A DNA stretch of 64,000 bases, taken from positions 325,001-389,000 of the forward strand of contig NC_092648.1 of assembly GCF_032118995.1 (NCBI RefSeq), read 5' to 3'. The stretch comes from Asterias amurensis (taxonomy: Eukaryota > Echinodermata > Asteroidea > Forcipulatida > Asteriidae). Made by a program: the position numbers and the translations under genes. This document shows positions 26,401-32,537 of the stretch, in pieces (position 1 is the first letter of the stretch; every line of letters begins with the position of its first letter). Below the pieces are notes generated by a model. It had not been told where the DNA came from and did no database searches. It worked only from the letters and a program-made list of their open reading frames with translations.

Positions 26401-28564
26401 ATTAAAAAGGTTTTGCAAGTCTATGGATACATGTATGGTTACAGATACGTCACCACAACATCACAACAACTCCATTTAGACACCAACCTTTGCTGCTGTG
26501 TCTCGACAATTGGGAACAATCTGCGAGTGTCCAACAACTGTCCACATTGGACTCCAATATTAAACTCTGCACTGTTGCGGCAGTAAGTCCGTGGTAAAAT
26601 AATCGATGATACGTGAGGCATGTTCGAGCCATCAAACAAGGGTATGTGTGTCACGTATAATACCAACAGCACCTTTTAAACCGTTACATGGTGCTATGTA
26701 AAAGGAGTAGGTCTCATAATTCAAACATAGTCCCACATATCTTGCAGGCAATACTGAATGTTAAAGCGCCTTGAGTGTCAGTGATTGACAGATATGCGCA
26801 CTATTATAAGCAGCCTCTATTATTATTGTTCTTATTAAATATCTGTGACTTGATACCTCTATTTTGATGTCTTGAATCTGGAAGCGTAGAATGATTGTCC
26901 ACATGAGACCCAGAGTCAATCTAGGATTACCATCTACGATATCCTCAGCTCCAATACTCTCAAGGCGTACCTATCGGGTATAAGGATCAATTGAAGACAA
27001 GTTAGGTTTGGAAAAGATGTGCACTCATTGTAGTCAAGTAATAAACCACAAGGGTGATCCTTCTTCTGCTGCTTCCCAGGTTGTATCGTTAACTTGGGTC
27101 TGATGGCTGGCTACAGAGCAGTTACTGGTTAACTGGCTACTGGTCGCAAGAGTTTAAAATTCTTACTCTATCGATGTGTTCCCAACATGCAGGAATCAGT
27201 TAATTGAGTGTTACGAGTTATTAGCGCCAGCGTTAGCTAGGTCACAAACACGCATCTGGCTGTTCAAGCACACACACATTAGCAACCAGTCTTCAATCGT
27301 GGATGACACGAACACAACAAATCCATGATCTCCCAGTTATAGTGACTTGAATAGTCAATTTATGCTTGACTCTGATAGTTCCATAGCAGCCAAGCATATG
27401 CAGCTGGTCAATTTCTGGTTATTATCAATGTGGTTATGGGAAAAGATATCAGTTGTTATCCCACAAATATTTGAATTTGAGAAGCGTTACTGTCAGTAGC
27501 GTTTCTCAGATGGTATATTCCTATGAGGGTTAATTTACCTGCGTGGACAAAGGACAAAACCTTCAATGTAACTCACTTTTGTAGCAAGGAACACAAGAGC
27601 TTTGCCGACATTCTCCATCTTCTGGACCCTGAGAGTTCCTTTATTCGGTCGACCCAGCTTCTCACCGGAGATGATCTCCAGTAGTTTGAGGAGAACTTTG
27701 CCATCTTCCAAATCAACAAAGAGATCTTTCACACGGAGACTTGCCTGTCAAGATACAAATGTGGTGAGAGAATTGTTGTTGGTATTTTGTTGGTATTTTG
27801 TATGTATTTTCTTTTGGATACTGCAACAATCAATTACTGCAATGGGTTACTGTTGAAGGCAGGCGAGACAGCTTTGTACAAGTAAGCAGGCCTGATACAA
27901 CATGGAGGCAACAAAGGCGATTGCCTCTACATGTATGCCCCCTTAACATTGCTTTGGTGCCTTTGAATTAGAAACATAGAGTTTCCAAATAGAGTGCCCT
28001 TTACCAAAGAGAAAATGCCTTATTGGAGTAAGCACTCCCCTTATGTAAAGAGCCCCCCCCCCCCCTCTCCAATAATTGAAGACACCTGTACCCTTGAAGT
28101 TAAGATTTAATGACCTAGACAGAGCTACAATCCTGGCCATACCTCCTTAGGCTACTGCCCCGGAACAATATTGACTCTCATTGAGCAGTTTGAGATCCAG
28201 CTGAATGGGGTGGTTACTACTTTGATTTTATACTCATTATTATGATTTATTTAGCCAAGTTTTCAACTAACATGCAACAAGGGTATACATACCCAGGGGT
28301 ATACATACCCAGTTGAGTGTATGTTTATTTTCAGGCGGCCATTAAGTATTTTGGTCATGATGGCAGCTCCCCTGCGCTAAGAAGCAAGTTCCCCTCAAAG
28401 TTCATGTCAAAGGTCAAAGCACTTAACCTTACCTTCTCTAAGAATGAGTTGACCCACTTGGTAAATGTCTTCTTTTGTATCTTGATGCGTTCCTCTTGCA
28501 AGGCTTGTATACGTCCCTTCTCAAAGGATGAAGCTGCTTGTGCCGTAGATTGAGGATTAGCCAT
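168..28564 (-). CDS. SPTBN5: Beta-heavy spectrin, N-terminal half (37 coding exons, 3' part outside window)
   Basis: This is an actin-binding membrane-skeleton protein that pairs with alpha-spectrin under the plasma membrane. Thirty-seven exons join in one frame with matching intron phases and give about 2,001 codons. Order of domains: CH1 about residues 35-140 ([14 protein letters not shown], then [17 protein letters not shown]), CH2 about 150-260 ([39 protein letters not shown]), then serial spectrin repeats, interrupted at about 841-888 by an SH3 domain ([32 protein letters not shown]). An SH3 domain inside a beta-spectrin is the known mark of the beta-heavy class (fly karst, human SPTBN5), which usually has about 30 repeats, so roughly half of the protein is here. 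The start ATG follows a CCCAG that may be an acceptor, so a 5' UTR intron is likely. The family call is strong. The choice of SPTBN5 over another beta-spectrin rests on the SH3. Confidence 0.93.
565..781 (+). repeat. tRNA-derived SINE-B
   Basis: TTGACAAAATAGGAGACAGG, then GAGAGCTCAGTTGGTAGAG and GCAGGTTCAAGTCCTGGG. Confidence 0.75.
780..915. repeat. Fold-back element M7
   Basis: ACACAGAGAGTTAGGACTAG at left pairs with AGTCCTAACTCTTTGTGAAA at right. The second copy is at 45,364-45,521. Confidence 0.8.
998..1112 (-). CDS. SPTBN5: Spectrin coding exon 36
   Basis: Residues 1909-1947, phase 2 to 0. It reads [20 protein letters not shown] then [16 protein letters not shown]. Confidence 0.9.
1655..1800 (-). 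CDS. SPTBN5: Spectrin coding exon 35
   Basis: Residues 1861-1909, phase 0 to 2. It contains [20 protein letters not shown] and [16 protein letters not shown]. Confidence 0.92.
1978..2283 (-). repeat. tRNA-derived SINE-A (body type 3)
   Basis: The tRNA-like head is at the right (minus strand, degenerate B-box region near 2,205). The body includes the conserved CTCCCTAGGGAGTATACAGCC block also seen at 25,900 and 36,400. The end of another head lies at 1-34. Confidence 0.75.
2367..2549 (-). CDS. SPTBN5: Spectrin coding exon 34
   Basis: Residues 1800-1860, phase 0. It contains [20 protein letters not shown] (helix A) and [14 protein letters not shown]. Confidence 0.93.
2908..3021 (-). CDS. SPTBN5: Spectrin coding exon 33
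   Basis: Residues 1762-1799, phase 0. It contains [20 protein letters not shown], a helix B. Confidence 0.91.
3439..3555 (-). CDS. SPTBN5: Spectrin coding exon 32
   Basis: Residues 1723-1761, phase 0. [18 protein letters not shown] is a canonical spectrin helix A, followed by [15 protein letters not shown]. Confidence 0.94.
3945..4056 (+). repeat. Interspersed repeat M1
   Basis: GGTTACAGCTACGGCTATGG pairs imperfectly with GTAGCCGTAGCCCTAGCC, so the element can fold back. Confidence 0.8.
4220..4420 (-). CDS. SPTBN5: Spectrin coding exon 31
   Basis: Residues 1656-1722, phase 0. It contains [20 protein letters not shown] and [18 protein letters not shown] (helix C). Confidence 0.93.
4949..5135 (-). 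CDS. SPTBN5: Spectrin coding exon 30
   Basis: Residues 1593-1655, phase 2 to 0. It contains [20 protein letters not shown] (helices C and A) and [18 protein letters not shown]. Confidence 0.93.
5245..5478 (+). repeat. tRNA-derived SINE-A with TTA tail
   Basis: It contains the Pol III B-box-like GGGTTCGAATCCCGGTCATG and ends in a (TTA)n tract at 5,444-5,478. Confidence 0.75.
5499..5629 (-). CDS. SPTBN5: Spectrin coding exon 29
   Basis: Residues 1550-1593, phase 0 to 2. It contains [20 protein letters not shown] and [18 protein letters not shown]. Confidence 0.92.
5660..5990 (-). mobile_element. CR1/L2-type LINE remnant (RT C-terminal part)
   Basis: The minus strand encodes [20 protein letters not shown] then [14 protein letters not shown] and a stop, the conserved end of non-LTR reverse transcriptases. 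The rest is missing. Its 3' side runs into an AATCA tract at 5,640. Confidence 0.75.
6126..6389 (-). CDS. SPTBN5: Spectrin coding exon 28
   Basis: Residues 1462-1549, phase 0; the longest exon here. It contains [20 protein letters not shown] (helix C) and [18 protein letters not shown] (helix B start). Confidence 0.94.
6585..6880 (+). repeat. SINE-A 3' part (body type 1)
   Basis: It shares TTCGCCCTGGTGTTCCTGG and the AGGTCTCATACTTCAAA block with 21,419 and 43,031 (inverted there), ending in GAGCGCTATTTAAAGA and (ATT)n. Confidence 0.75.
6904..7050 (-). CDS. SPTBN5: Spectrin coding exon 27
   Basis: Residues 1413-1461, phase 0. [20 protein letters not shown] and [20 protein letters not shown] are highly characteristic spectrin-repeat helices A and B. 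Confidence 0.95.
8331..8454 (-). CDS. SPTBN5: Spectrin coding exon 26
   Basis: Residues 1371-1412, phase 2 to 0. It contains [20 protein letters not shown] and [15 protein letters not shown]. The donor is GTGATT, weak. Confidence 0.88.
8640..8790 (+). repeat. Interspersed repeat M2 (GATCAGAGCATACTGATC family)
   Basis: A core of GATCAGAGCATACTGATCGA followed by AACGTCGAGTTGAAACCAAC is shared with 35,925, 52,835 and 55,915. The core is itself palindromic. Confidence 0.8.
8808..9040 (-). repeat. tRNA-derived SINE-B
   Basis: The minus strand reads GGATAGCTCTGTTGGTAGAG (A-box-like) and later CAGGTTCAAATCCTGCTC (B-box-like), preceded by the shared AAAATAGGGAGACAACCAAC block. Confidence 0.75.
9128..9267 (-). 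CDS. SPTBN5: Spectrin coding exon 25
   Basis: Residues 1325-1371, phase 0 to 2. It contains [20 protein letters not shown] (helix B). An 11-bp AATC-rich tandem repeat sits just past its acceptor, at 9,281-9,447. Confidence 0.91.
9281..9447. repeat. 11-bp tandem repeat (CAATCAATCAT)n
   Basis: About 15 imperfect units in spectrin intron 24, beginning 14 bp from the acceptor of exon 25. Confidence 0.9.
9734..9811 (-). CDS. SPTBN5: Spectrin coding exon 24
   Basis: Residues 1299-1324, phase 0. A small 26-codon exon, [15 protein letters not shown] onward. It fits the frame of both neighbours. Confidence 0.87.
10029..10205 (+). repeat. Interspersed repeat M3
   Basis: A GCACCACAGCAATTGCTG-type element with ends near GGCCTTGAATTTCAC and TTCGAGGCCTG. 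Other copies: 14,868, 28,737, 49,850 and 52,499. It stops about 12 bp from the donor of spectrin exon 23. Confidence 0.75.
10217..10376 (-). CDS. SPTBN5: Spectrin coding exon 23
   Basis: Residues 1245-1298, phase 2 to 0. It contains [20 protein letters not shown], a helix C with its central Trp. Confidence 0.91.
10735..10915 (+). mobile_element. LINE remnant, frameshifted
   Basis: A degenerate plus-strand SPKLWNAL motif and, in a shifted frame, a stretch like [11 protein letters not shown] match the same reverse-transcriptase end as at 50,640. Confidence 0.6.
11026..11153 (-). CDS. SPTBN5: Spectrin coding exon 22
   Basis: Residues 1203-1245, phase 0 to 2. It contains [20 protein letters not shown] and [20 protein letters not shown] (helix B). 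Confidence 0.92.
11647..11806 (-). CDS. SPTBN5: Spectrin coding exon 21
   Basis: Residues 1149-1202, phase 2 to 0. It contains [20 protein letters not shown] (helix C) and [11 protein letters not shown]. Confidence 0.92.
11862..12195 (-). mobile_element. MITE M5 copy (CACTGGACAC ends)
   Basis: The left end is ATCACTGGACACGTTTGGTA and the right end is ACCAATAGTGTCCAGTGAC. The interior matches 47,199-47,583 in inverse order. Confidence 0.75.
12247..12438 (-). CDS. SPTBN5: Spectrin coding exon 20
   Basis: Residues 1085-1149, phase 2 to 2. It contains [20 protein letters not shown] and [20 protein letters not shown], typical helix A and helix B. Confidence 0.93.
12511..12786 (-). repeat. SINE-A (body type 2)
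   Basis: It shares GACGGCCACTTCAAG and the ACGTTGCCACCTACTCC block with 17,790, 19,942 and 46,563. The tRNA-like head near 12,700 is degenerate (GGGATTTAAACCAACACTCT). Confidence 0.8.
12910..13166 (-). CDS. SPTBN5: Spectrin coding exon 19
   Basis: Residues 1000-1085, phase 0 to 2. It contains [20 protein letters not shown] and [18 protein letters not shown], a helix C. Confidence 0.92.
13242..13351. repeat. Fold-back element, about 110 bp
   Basis: CTAGGGATGTGTTTTGGCGG pairs with CGCCAAGATGCACCCTAG, and CCAATAACTGTTT pairs with AAACAGTTATTGG. It lies in spectrin intron 18. Confidence 0.8.
13352..14215. other. Spectrin intron 18, unique part
   Basis: I see no exon or repeat family here other than short AATAAT runs near 14,080. 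Confidence 0.5.
14218..14385 (+). repeat. tRNA-derived SINE-B
   Basis: ATAGCTTAGTTGGTAGAGCA and GGTCACAGGTTCATATCCCG are the A- and B-box-like parts. Confidence 0.75.
14868..14985 (+). repeat. M3 fragment
   Basis: AGGGCACCACAGCAAAACC and GGCAATTGCTGTGG match the 49,850 and 52,499 copies. Confidence 0.65.
15092..15270 (-). CDS. SPTBN5: Spectrin coding exon 18
   Basis: Residues 940-999, phase 1 to 0. It contains [19 protein letters not shown] (helix C) and [15 protein letters not shown] (next helix A). Confidence 0.92.
15332..15548 (-). repeat. SINE-A (internally deleted)
   Basis: GTGCCTTGCTCAAGGACACA, then CATGACCCGGATTTAAACCC and CGTCCACGACACGCCA, read from tail to head. Confidence 0.75.
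15683..15926 (-). CDS. SPTBN5: Spectrin coding exon 17 (SH3 second half, basic linker)
   Basis: Residues 859-940, phase 0 to 1. [17 protein letters not shown] and [11 protein letters not shown] complete the SH3 fold, with its WW pair and ANYV end. A very Lys/Arg-rich linker follows at residues about 896-930. Confidence 0.94.
16085..16430 (+). repeat. Two SINE-C copies in tandem
   Basis: Each has a tRNA-like TAGTTGGTAAGACACTGC-type A box and GGTCGTGGGTT. The first head is at about 16,105-16,170 and the second at about 16,310-16,375. AATCGTTGCGGTACTTGCTG lies between them. Confidence 0.75.
16549..16758 (-). CDS. SPTBN5: Spectrin coding exon 16 (acidic linker, SH3 first half)
   Basis: Residues 789-858, phase 0. 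An acidic run ([18 protein letters not shown]) precedes the SH3 start, [18 protein letters not shown]. Two acceptor AGs lie 8 bp apart. Only the upstream one, before [11 protein letters not shown], keeps the frame set by exon 15. Confidence 0.87.
17171..17279. repeat. Inverted repeat in spectrin intron 15
   Basis: GGTGGCAACAAACTTACCAG pairs with CTGGTAAGTCTGCTGCCACC, and AATCCATTGTT pairs with AACAATGGATT. Confidence 0.8.
17359..17568 (-). CDS. SPTBN5: Spectrin coding exon 15
   Basis: Residues 719-788, phase 0. It contains [20 protein letters not shown] and [20 protein letters not shown]. The acceptor half of this exon is duplicated just upstream in the transcript (17,611-17,770), so a second acceptor competes with the native one. 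Confidence 0.92.
17451..17789. repeat. 160-bp tandem duplication covering half of spectrin exon 15
   Basis: TAAGATGTTTCTGTAGTAG starts at 17,451, 17,611 and 17,771, so the period is exactly 160 bp, with 2.1 units. Unit 2 differs from unit 1 by about one base in the part compared (ACACAGG against AGACAGG). Each unit holds the exon's acceptor and first 118 nt, but no donor. Confidence 0.95.
17790..17985 (-). repeat. SINE-A body type 2, truncated
   Basis: It begins CCACGGACAGCCACTTCAAG exactly where the third, partial duplication unit breaks off. Confidence 0.75.
18317..18517 (-). CDS. SPTBN5: Spectrin coding exon 14
   Basis: Residues 652-718, phase 0. It contains [20 protein letters not shown] and [19 protein letters not shown] (helix C). 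Confidence 0.92.
18780..19050 (-). repeat. SINE-A (body type 1)
   Basis: TGGTTTACAAGGTGCTGTTG, CTCTTTTTGATATTTGCAAT and the B-box-like GGGACTCGAACCCACACTCT on the complementary strand. Confidence 0.8.
19510..19687 (-). CDS. SPTBN5: Spectrin coding exon 13
   Basis: Residues 592-651, phase 2 to 0. It contains [20 protein letters not shown] (helix A with Trp) and ISTQQKHA. Confidence 0.91.
19942..20516 (-). repeat. SINE-A (body type 2) interrupted by a fold-back element
   Basis: Body 19,942-20,121 and head 20,371-20,516 join smoothly (GGTAGAGCA, then AGATTGCACTACC) as in 12,511-12,786. Between them lies the fold-back element 20,122-20,370. Confidence 0.85.
20122..20370. mobile_element. Fold-back element M6, nested in SINE-A
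   Basis: The left end GGCCCAATTTCATGGCTCTG and right end CAGAGCCATGAAATTGGGCC are perfect inverted repeats. The inner part is also loosely palindromic. Confidence 0.9.
20580..20788 (-). CDS. SPTBN5: Spectrin coding exon 12
   Basis: Residues 523-592, phase 0 to 2. It contains [20 protein letters not shown] (helix B) and a helix [15 protein letters not shown]. Confidence 0.91.
21142..21363 (-). CDS. SPTBN5: Spectrin coding exon 11
   Basis: Residues 449-522, phase 0 to 0. It contains [17 protein letters not shown] (helix C with the conserved Trp) and the next helix [19 protein letters not shown]. Confidence 0.92.
21419..21858 (-). repeat. SINE-A full copy (body type 1)
   Basis: The tail (GTGGCTTCTTATAAACGC) is at left and the tRNA-like head (GATCAGAAACAACAGAGCTT, then CCGCTCGGCCACAAGACGCC) at right. 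Same structure as 43,031-43,455. Confidence 0.85.
21908..22042 (-). CDS. SPTBN5: Spectrin coding exon 10
   Basis: Residues 404-448, phase 0 to 0. [15 protein letters not shown] and [18 protein letters not shown] match helices A and B of a spectrin repeat. Confidence 0.92.
22085..22175 (-). mobile_element. LINE 3' end fragment
   Basis: The minus strand encodes [13 protein letters not shown] and a stop, the terminal motif of CR1/L2-type reverse transcriptases. Confidence 0.65.
22192..22417 (-). CDS. SPTBN5: Spectrin coding exon 9 (repeat 1)
   Basis: Residues 328-403, phase 2 to 0. [20 protein letters not shown] is characteristic of beta-spectrin repeat 1, and [15 protein letters not shown] follows. 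A LINE 3' fragment lies about 20 bp past its donor, at 22,085-22,175. Confidence 0.93.
22847..23034 (-). CDS. SPTBN5: Spectrin coding exon 8 (first spectrin repeat)
   Basis: Residues 266-328, phase 0 to 2. It contains [17 protein letters not shown], the typical helix A of beta-spectrin repeat 1. Confidence 0.92.
23400..23507 (+). repeat. Interspersed repeat M1 (GTAGCCGTAGC family)
   Basis: TGGTTGTGGCTACGGCTG at one end and ATAAACACTAATTCAGACAT at the other. Copies also at 40-165, 3,945-4,056 and 44,167-44,297. Confidence 0.75.
23538..23650 (-). CDS. SPTBN5: Spectrin coding exon 7 (CH2 end)
   Basis: Residues 228-265, phase 1 to 0. [18 protein letters not shown] closes the CH2 domain. A basic linker, [11 protein letters not shown], follows. 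Confidence 0.94.
24190..24305 (-). CDS. SPTBN5: Spectrin coding exon 6 (CH2)
   Basis: Residues 189-227, phase 2 to 1. It contains [19 protein letters not shown] and [17 protein letters not shown] of CH2. Confidence 0.93.
25711..25791 (-). CDS. SPTBN5: Spectrin coding exon 5 (CH2)
   Basis: Residues 162-189, phase 2 to 2. It reads [16 protein letters not shown] then [11 protein letters not shown], the actin-binding CH2 core. Confidence 0.94.
26188..26258 (-). CDS. SPTBN5: Spectrin coding exon 4 (CH2 begins)
   Basis: Residues 139-162, starting in phase 0 and ending in phase 2. The [16 protein letters not shown] stretch opens CH2. Confidence 0.93.
26667..26833 (+). repeat. SINE-A 3' part (body type 1)
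   Basis: CGTTACATGGTGCTATGTAA, AGGAGTAGGTCTCATAATTC and a (TTATTA) tail. Confidence 0.8.
26857..26970 (-). CDS. SPTBN5: Spectrin coding exon 3 (CH1 end)
   Basis: Residues 101-138, phase 0. [20 protein letters not shown] is the signature end of the CH1 domain. The donor is GTATCA, a weaker match than its neighbours. Confidence 0.95.
27056..27140 (+). repeat. SINE-B fragment
   Basis: TTCTGCTGCTTCCCAGGTTG and GGCTGGCTACAGAGCAGTTA match the 565 and 48,500 copies. The tRNA-like part is missing. Confidence 0.55.
27577..27744 (-). CDS. SPTBN5: Spectrin coding exon 2 (CH1)
   Basis: Residues 45-100, phase 0 at both ends. It contains [18 protein letters not shown] and [11 protein letters not shown], the core of the CH1 domain, which is highly conserved in all beta-spectrins. 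Confidence 0.95.
28433..28564 (-). CDS. SPTBN5: Spectrin coding exon 1 (start codon, CH1 begins)
   Basis: Residues 1-44, [17 protein letters not shown] to KWVNSFLEK. The exon ends in phase 0 at a GTAAGG donor. It opens the first calponin-homology domain, which binds F-actin. Confidence 0.92.
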
Positions 28565-28736
28565 TCTGGGTCAAATCAAATAATAATAAATCACTACATT
28601 TTCAAAAACAAAACAATTGATTATGTATCCAAAGTACATGTACGACTGGTCTTTCAATACGGTCACTGACCCAATATGACACCTGTTGGAAAGTATGACA
28701 TAAATTATTGGAGTGCAGTGTAAATGAATGTTTTCA

Positions 28737-28880
28737 GGCCTTGAATAAGCAACGACGCTCACAGCAATTGCCGTGGTGCCCTGTGCTTTTGCTCATGCCC
28801 TTTGCAAAATTCCAATACAAGTTTACATTATTCCTCATAGAGTGAGTGCCCCTTGTCAGGGTGAAATTGCTTCAATTGCT
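28737..28880 (-). repeat. M3 copy, inverted
   Basis: ACAGCAATTGCCGTGGTGCC, then TGTGCTTTTGCTCATGCCCT. It lies about 170 bp upstream of the spectrin start codon. Confidence 0.75.
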
Positions 28881-29110
28881 ACCATTGTTTACATTGCATT
28901 CTGGCTCCTTGCACTCAGCATCTAGGAATAGCAGCCTTGTTGTAACAGTCACCAAGATCAAATAATGATCAAATCCTCTAGTTTCAAAACAGAATTTGTT
29001 TAAATGATGTAAAAATTTACCAGTGAAAGTGAAAAGTACATGTACCATCGATAATTACATTTTCAGTTTCCATTTTTATGAAAACGTTTAATGACAAATG
29101 GACATGAATG

Positions 29111-29349
29111 GTGTATTTATTCGCCTTTGACATAATGTTTTTTAATTTATTTTGGCAATAGAAATAAGCCGTTAAAAGATTTCTGTTATTATTTTTTGTA
29201 TTGCCTATATTTCATTCGCTGTATTTATTCCATGTATATTTCATTCGGTGTATTTATTCGCCTTTGACATAATGTTTTTTAATTTATTTTGGCAATAGAA
29301 ATAAGCCGTTAAAAGATTTCTGTTATTATTTTTTGTATTGCCTATATTT
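29111..29349. repeat. Direct repeat, 102 bp at 137-bp spacing
   Basis: GTGTATTTATTCGCCTTTGA starts at 29,111 and 29,248. The two copies look identical to 29,212 and 29,349, separated by 35 bp. Confidence 0.95.
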
Positions 29350-29621
29350 GAATACTGACCAATTTGCATAACAATGCAGAATAAACTTATACGCACAATG
29401 CGCATACCATTTTCACCAACATAGTGTGGGCCAATTTCTTCGCATTTTGACTCCCACAATAGCAGAGTTGTAAGTGCCTGCGCATTTTGCAAAGAGGTTA
29501 ACTTTAGTTAGAGTGGTCACTCATCATCATGGACATCAGTCACTATGGTGGATTGTGGATTGAACTGCTAAACTGCTGTTGGTACTGGTAGCCTGTACTG
29601 TAACTGAATATGGATGGATGA

Positions 29622-29771
29622 GTGCACTAGGGGAAAAGTTTCCGTATGGCGCCACCACTTTTTCATTCGATATGAAATAATATAGTATCTAATTTACGTC
29701 ATTGAGATATCCCTTTTTGTAAAAATGAGTGAAAAAGTGGTGGCGCCATACAGAAAGTTATCCGCACTAGG
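29622..29771. repeat. Inverted repeat, about 150 bp
   Basis: TATGGCGCCACCACTTTTTC pairs with GAAAAAGTGGTGGCGCCATA, and AGTGC-ACTAGG pairs imperfectly with GCACTAG. A diverged relative is at about 32,810-32,980. Confidence 0.9.
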
Positions 29772-30662
29772 TAGTGCTTCTCTATTTAAATGAGGTTCCA
29801 TCCACTAGGAACGAGACGATAGCAGAACAAACCACACAGTTCTGGAGTAGTGCTACTGTGAGTATTACTGTGTGAGGGGGCCAGCCATAGCCCCATGCCA
29901 TGTCAATAGAGGGGGTACAGTACAGTGTCACTAACTTACTGTGTGTATTTACTCCAACCAACCAGTGTCTGCAGTGACACCTTGGTTGAACTTTTGGTAG
30001 TTTTAAATAATGAACTGTTTCATTCACTGTGGTTGAAAATGTAAACATTCTCCCCCAATATATGACCCATTCTGTATTAATCCTGGCCTGCAATGACCAT
30101 CGTACGGCACCGAAATGGACAACAAATACACGACACATACAAAATCACTGCACAACTTCAAAGTTCCCAACCGAGTTCAAAACTCAAAGTCAAAACTCAA
30201 ATACTAAAGTTTTCTTACATTCCCTTACGAAAATGCATGCATGAAAACTGTGCGAATGGCTAGAATAGCTCAGGGATGGCTTACCTTGACAATGGTCGGT
30301 TTTCAAGCCCCTGCCATCTCAAGATACGATGATTTTGTAAACATAAACAGAGCAGCGTGTACGTTGTTCCCTATCGCATTTTGAATGTGTCCTTGTGTGC
30401 GTACATACGCTAGGGCACTGTACGCACAGGAGATGGTACATGACGGGACACAAAATGGCCGTCAGCCAATTTTCATAAAGTTTTGTTATGCAAATTAGAA
30501 AGTGTAACAGGTGCTGAGTCCTATTCAATCAATAAATGCCGACAAATGAAATCATTGTTAGTCAGCAATCATATTCAATATTATGACTAGTCACACATAT
30601 TCTATATATAAGGTCAGAATATTATGTAGCGTAATTAGAAAATTCCCAAAAGCCATGCCCGT

Positions 30663-30676
30663 GCTGCCATAGCAAC
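30663..30676 (+). promoter_or_regulatory. RFX X-box-like motif
   Basis: GCTGCCATAGCAAC matches the palindromic X-box GTTGCCATAGCAAC except for one base. It lies in a GC-richer patch about 2.1 kb upstream of the spectrin ATG. Function is inferred only from the motif. Confidence 0.3.
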
Positions 30677-30770
30677 GCGAAGCTCAACCACAGGTTTCCG
30701 GTTCACTCGAGCGTAAAGACACGAGTAAAGTATAGCGGTCGCATGCCGGGGGGGGGGGGGCGGTAATTTG

Positions 30771-31067
30771 CGCTTGACAGCACAACATTAATGGGCCTGC
30801 ATAATTTATCAAATAACAATGATATAATACTATTAAAAATTTGTCAACAGACACCTGCTTACATTCTTGTCGAACAACGCCCAACAATTTTTTTCTTACT
30901 TTTTTTTTTCTTCTGCTAACAGTTTTATTGTTTATCGCTTGTTGTTTTTGGTTAATTTCCGCTTGACAGCACATCATTACTGGGCCTGCATAATTTATCC
31001 TAGAACAAAGATATTATAATACTCAACAGACGCCTGATTATAATTAGTGGGAAAACGCCCAACAATT
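30771..31067. repeat. Diverged direct repeat
   Basis: CGCTTGACAGCACA, GGGCCTGCATAATTTATC and CGCCCAACAATT occur in both copies (30,771-30,889 and 30,960-31,067) with small indels. Confidence 0.85.
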
Positions 31068-32537
31068 CAGTGTTATTTTTGTCTGCACTTTTGTCCTCAG
31101 TAGGTTGATTGTTTTTGTTGTTGATGTAAATAGAGTGGGTTTTTGGATGTTATTGGCCACAAGCATTCTTTTGGCTTCTAGAAACACCTCACCTTTGTTT
31201 GCTTTTAAAAATGTTTTTTTTTTTTTTCAATCAGTTTGTGATTGTTCCTTTTAATTTAAATTTTTTGTCTCCCCCCTCACTATATGGAATAATTATTTCG
31301 AGGAAAGATGGAAAAGTCCACCTGCATCGTGCTTTGTGTAGAGCCAACATCGCTGAATGAAATTTCAAAAATTCAGCGGAACACCGCTATTTTTGGTTCA
31401 CACATCATCAGTGGGTGTGGTCAGCTCTTCAAACCGCTTCCAATGTCAAAAGAGGGCGTGTTTTTGTCCTATGACATTTCTAGTGAGTCAATTACATGAG
31501 GGCGTCTCAAAACCAGCAGGGCCCGGTTTCATTTTCTCTCAAGTAAAGCTATGGCAGCGGTTTTGACAAGTAGTTGAATTTGATCTTAGAGTATGTGGGT
31601 TTAAAACAAATTAATTCCGTTTTTGTGTTTTGCTTACCCTCCCCGGGCAAGAGGTGCGGGTAGAGGGGGTAAGGATGTCGTGTATACTGTGCGTATAGTG
31701 TATAGGCCTACACTTGATCCACGTTCTATCGGCCAGCACCCCGTATTATGGGCGGGGCTGCATTGAATCCGCAGGGGCCTTAGTTTTCTGTAGCTGACCC
31801 CTGACCCACATTATACTGTTGGTTGTCATGATCAATCGTTATTTCCCTAAATATTAACGAATACTCTCTAGAGAAAATATGAATAGAAATTTAAAGTGGC
31901 GAACCGACCACGTGACTGGTGCTTCGGAGAGTCACCAATTCAACTCGACTGTCTATATTTCAAAGTCTTTAAAAGTTGGAAGTTGCAAATTACTTCGAAA
32001 AAGTCACACCCTGAAAACTATGCTTTTCCCGAAACGACTTGCCTCAGCAGTTTTCATGAGTATGGAGAAAGGTTTAAGGACCAAGCTTTAAAGGTAACTC
32101 CATAGCGTCTTGGGACTGACTCCCACCCCTTAAGATACAGTTGAATGGTCCAACAAGGATATCAAGGTCGATGTCTGGGCTTTCAGTGTCTGGGCTTTCA
32201 GGCGGGCAAATCAATGGCATACACAACCCATCACATGGGGGGGGGGGGGGGTGTAGGCCTATACGTGGTAGGTCCAATGGGTCCAAACCAATCCACTCCA
32301 AGTACGACCCAAATAGGGCTTGGTTGGGGGGGGGGGGGGGGGTAGTGTCATGATATTGACAACAAAAACACGATCACAGGTTGGAACCAACTGAACAAAC
32401 AAATGCAGCCTTTAGCTAGTTAGCCTTTCTGTACAACTACTGACCCAAAACGGAAAAACGTCACAGTGGCAGTCAAAGCACGGGCTTATAACTGACTACA
32501 TTAATAGTTCATTTTTACCTGAGGGCTACTACTAAAA

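Larger units (their letters stand above)
28565..32537. other. Divergent intergenic region, spectrin to CYP46-like
   Basis: No coding exon is supported here. It must hold the promoters of both genes. I see a repeat copy at 28,737-28,880, direct repeats (29,111-29,349 and 30,771-31,067), an inverted repeat (29,622-29,771), poly-G runs at about 30,749, 32,238 and 32,326, and an RFX X-box-like site at 30,663. I cannot place a TATA box or start site with confidence. Confidence 0.6.

Noticed and set aside
29782..30138. 118-codon minus-strand frame
   Set aside because: Its composition is not protein-like, it has no recognisable motif and no splice partner. Most likely a chance frame in intergenic DNA.
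32141..32353. Two overlapping plus-strand frames of 66-70 codons and one minus-strand frame of 75 codons
   Set aside because: They run through poly-G tracts and show no splice, homology or codon support.
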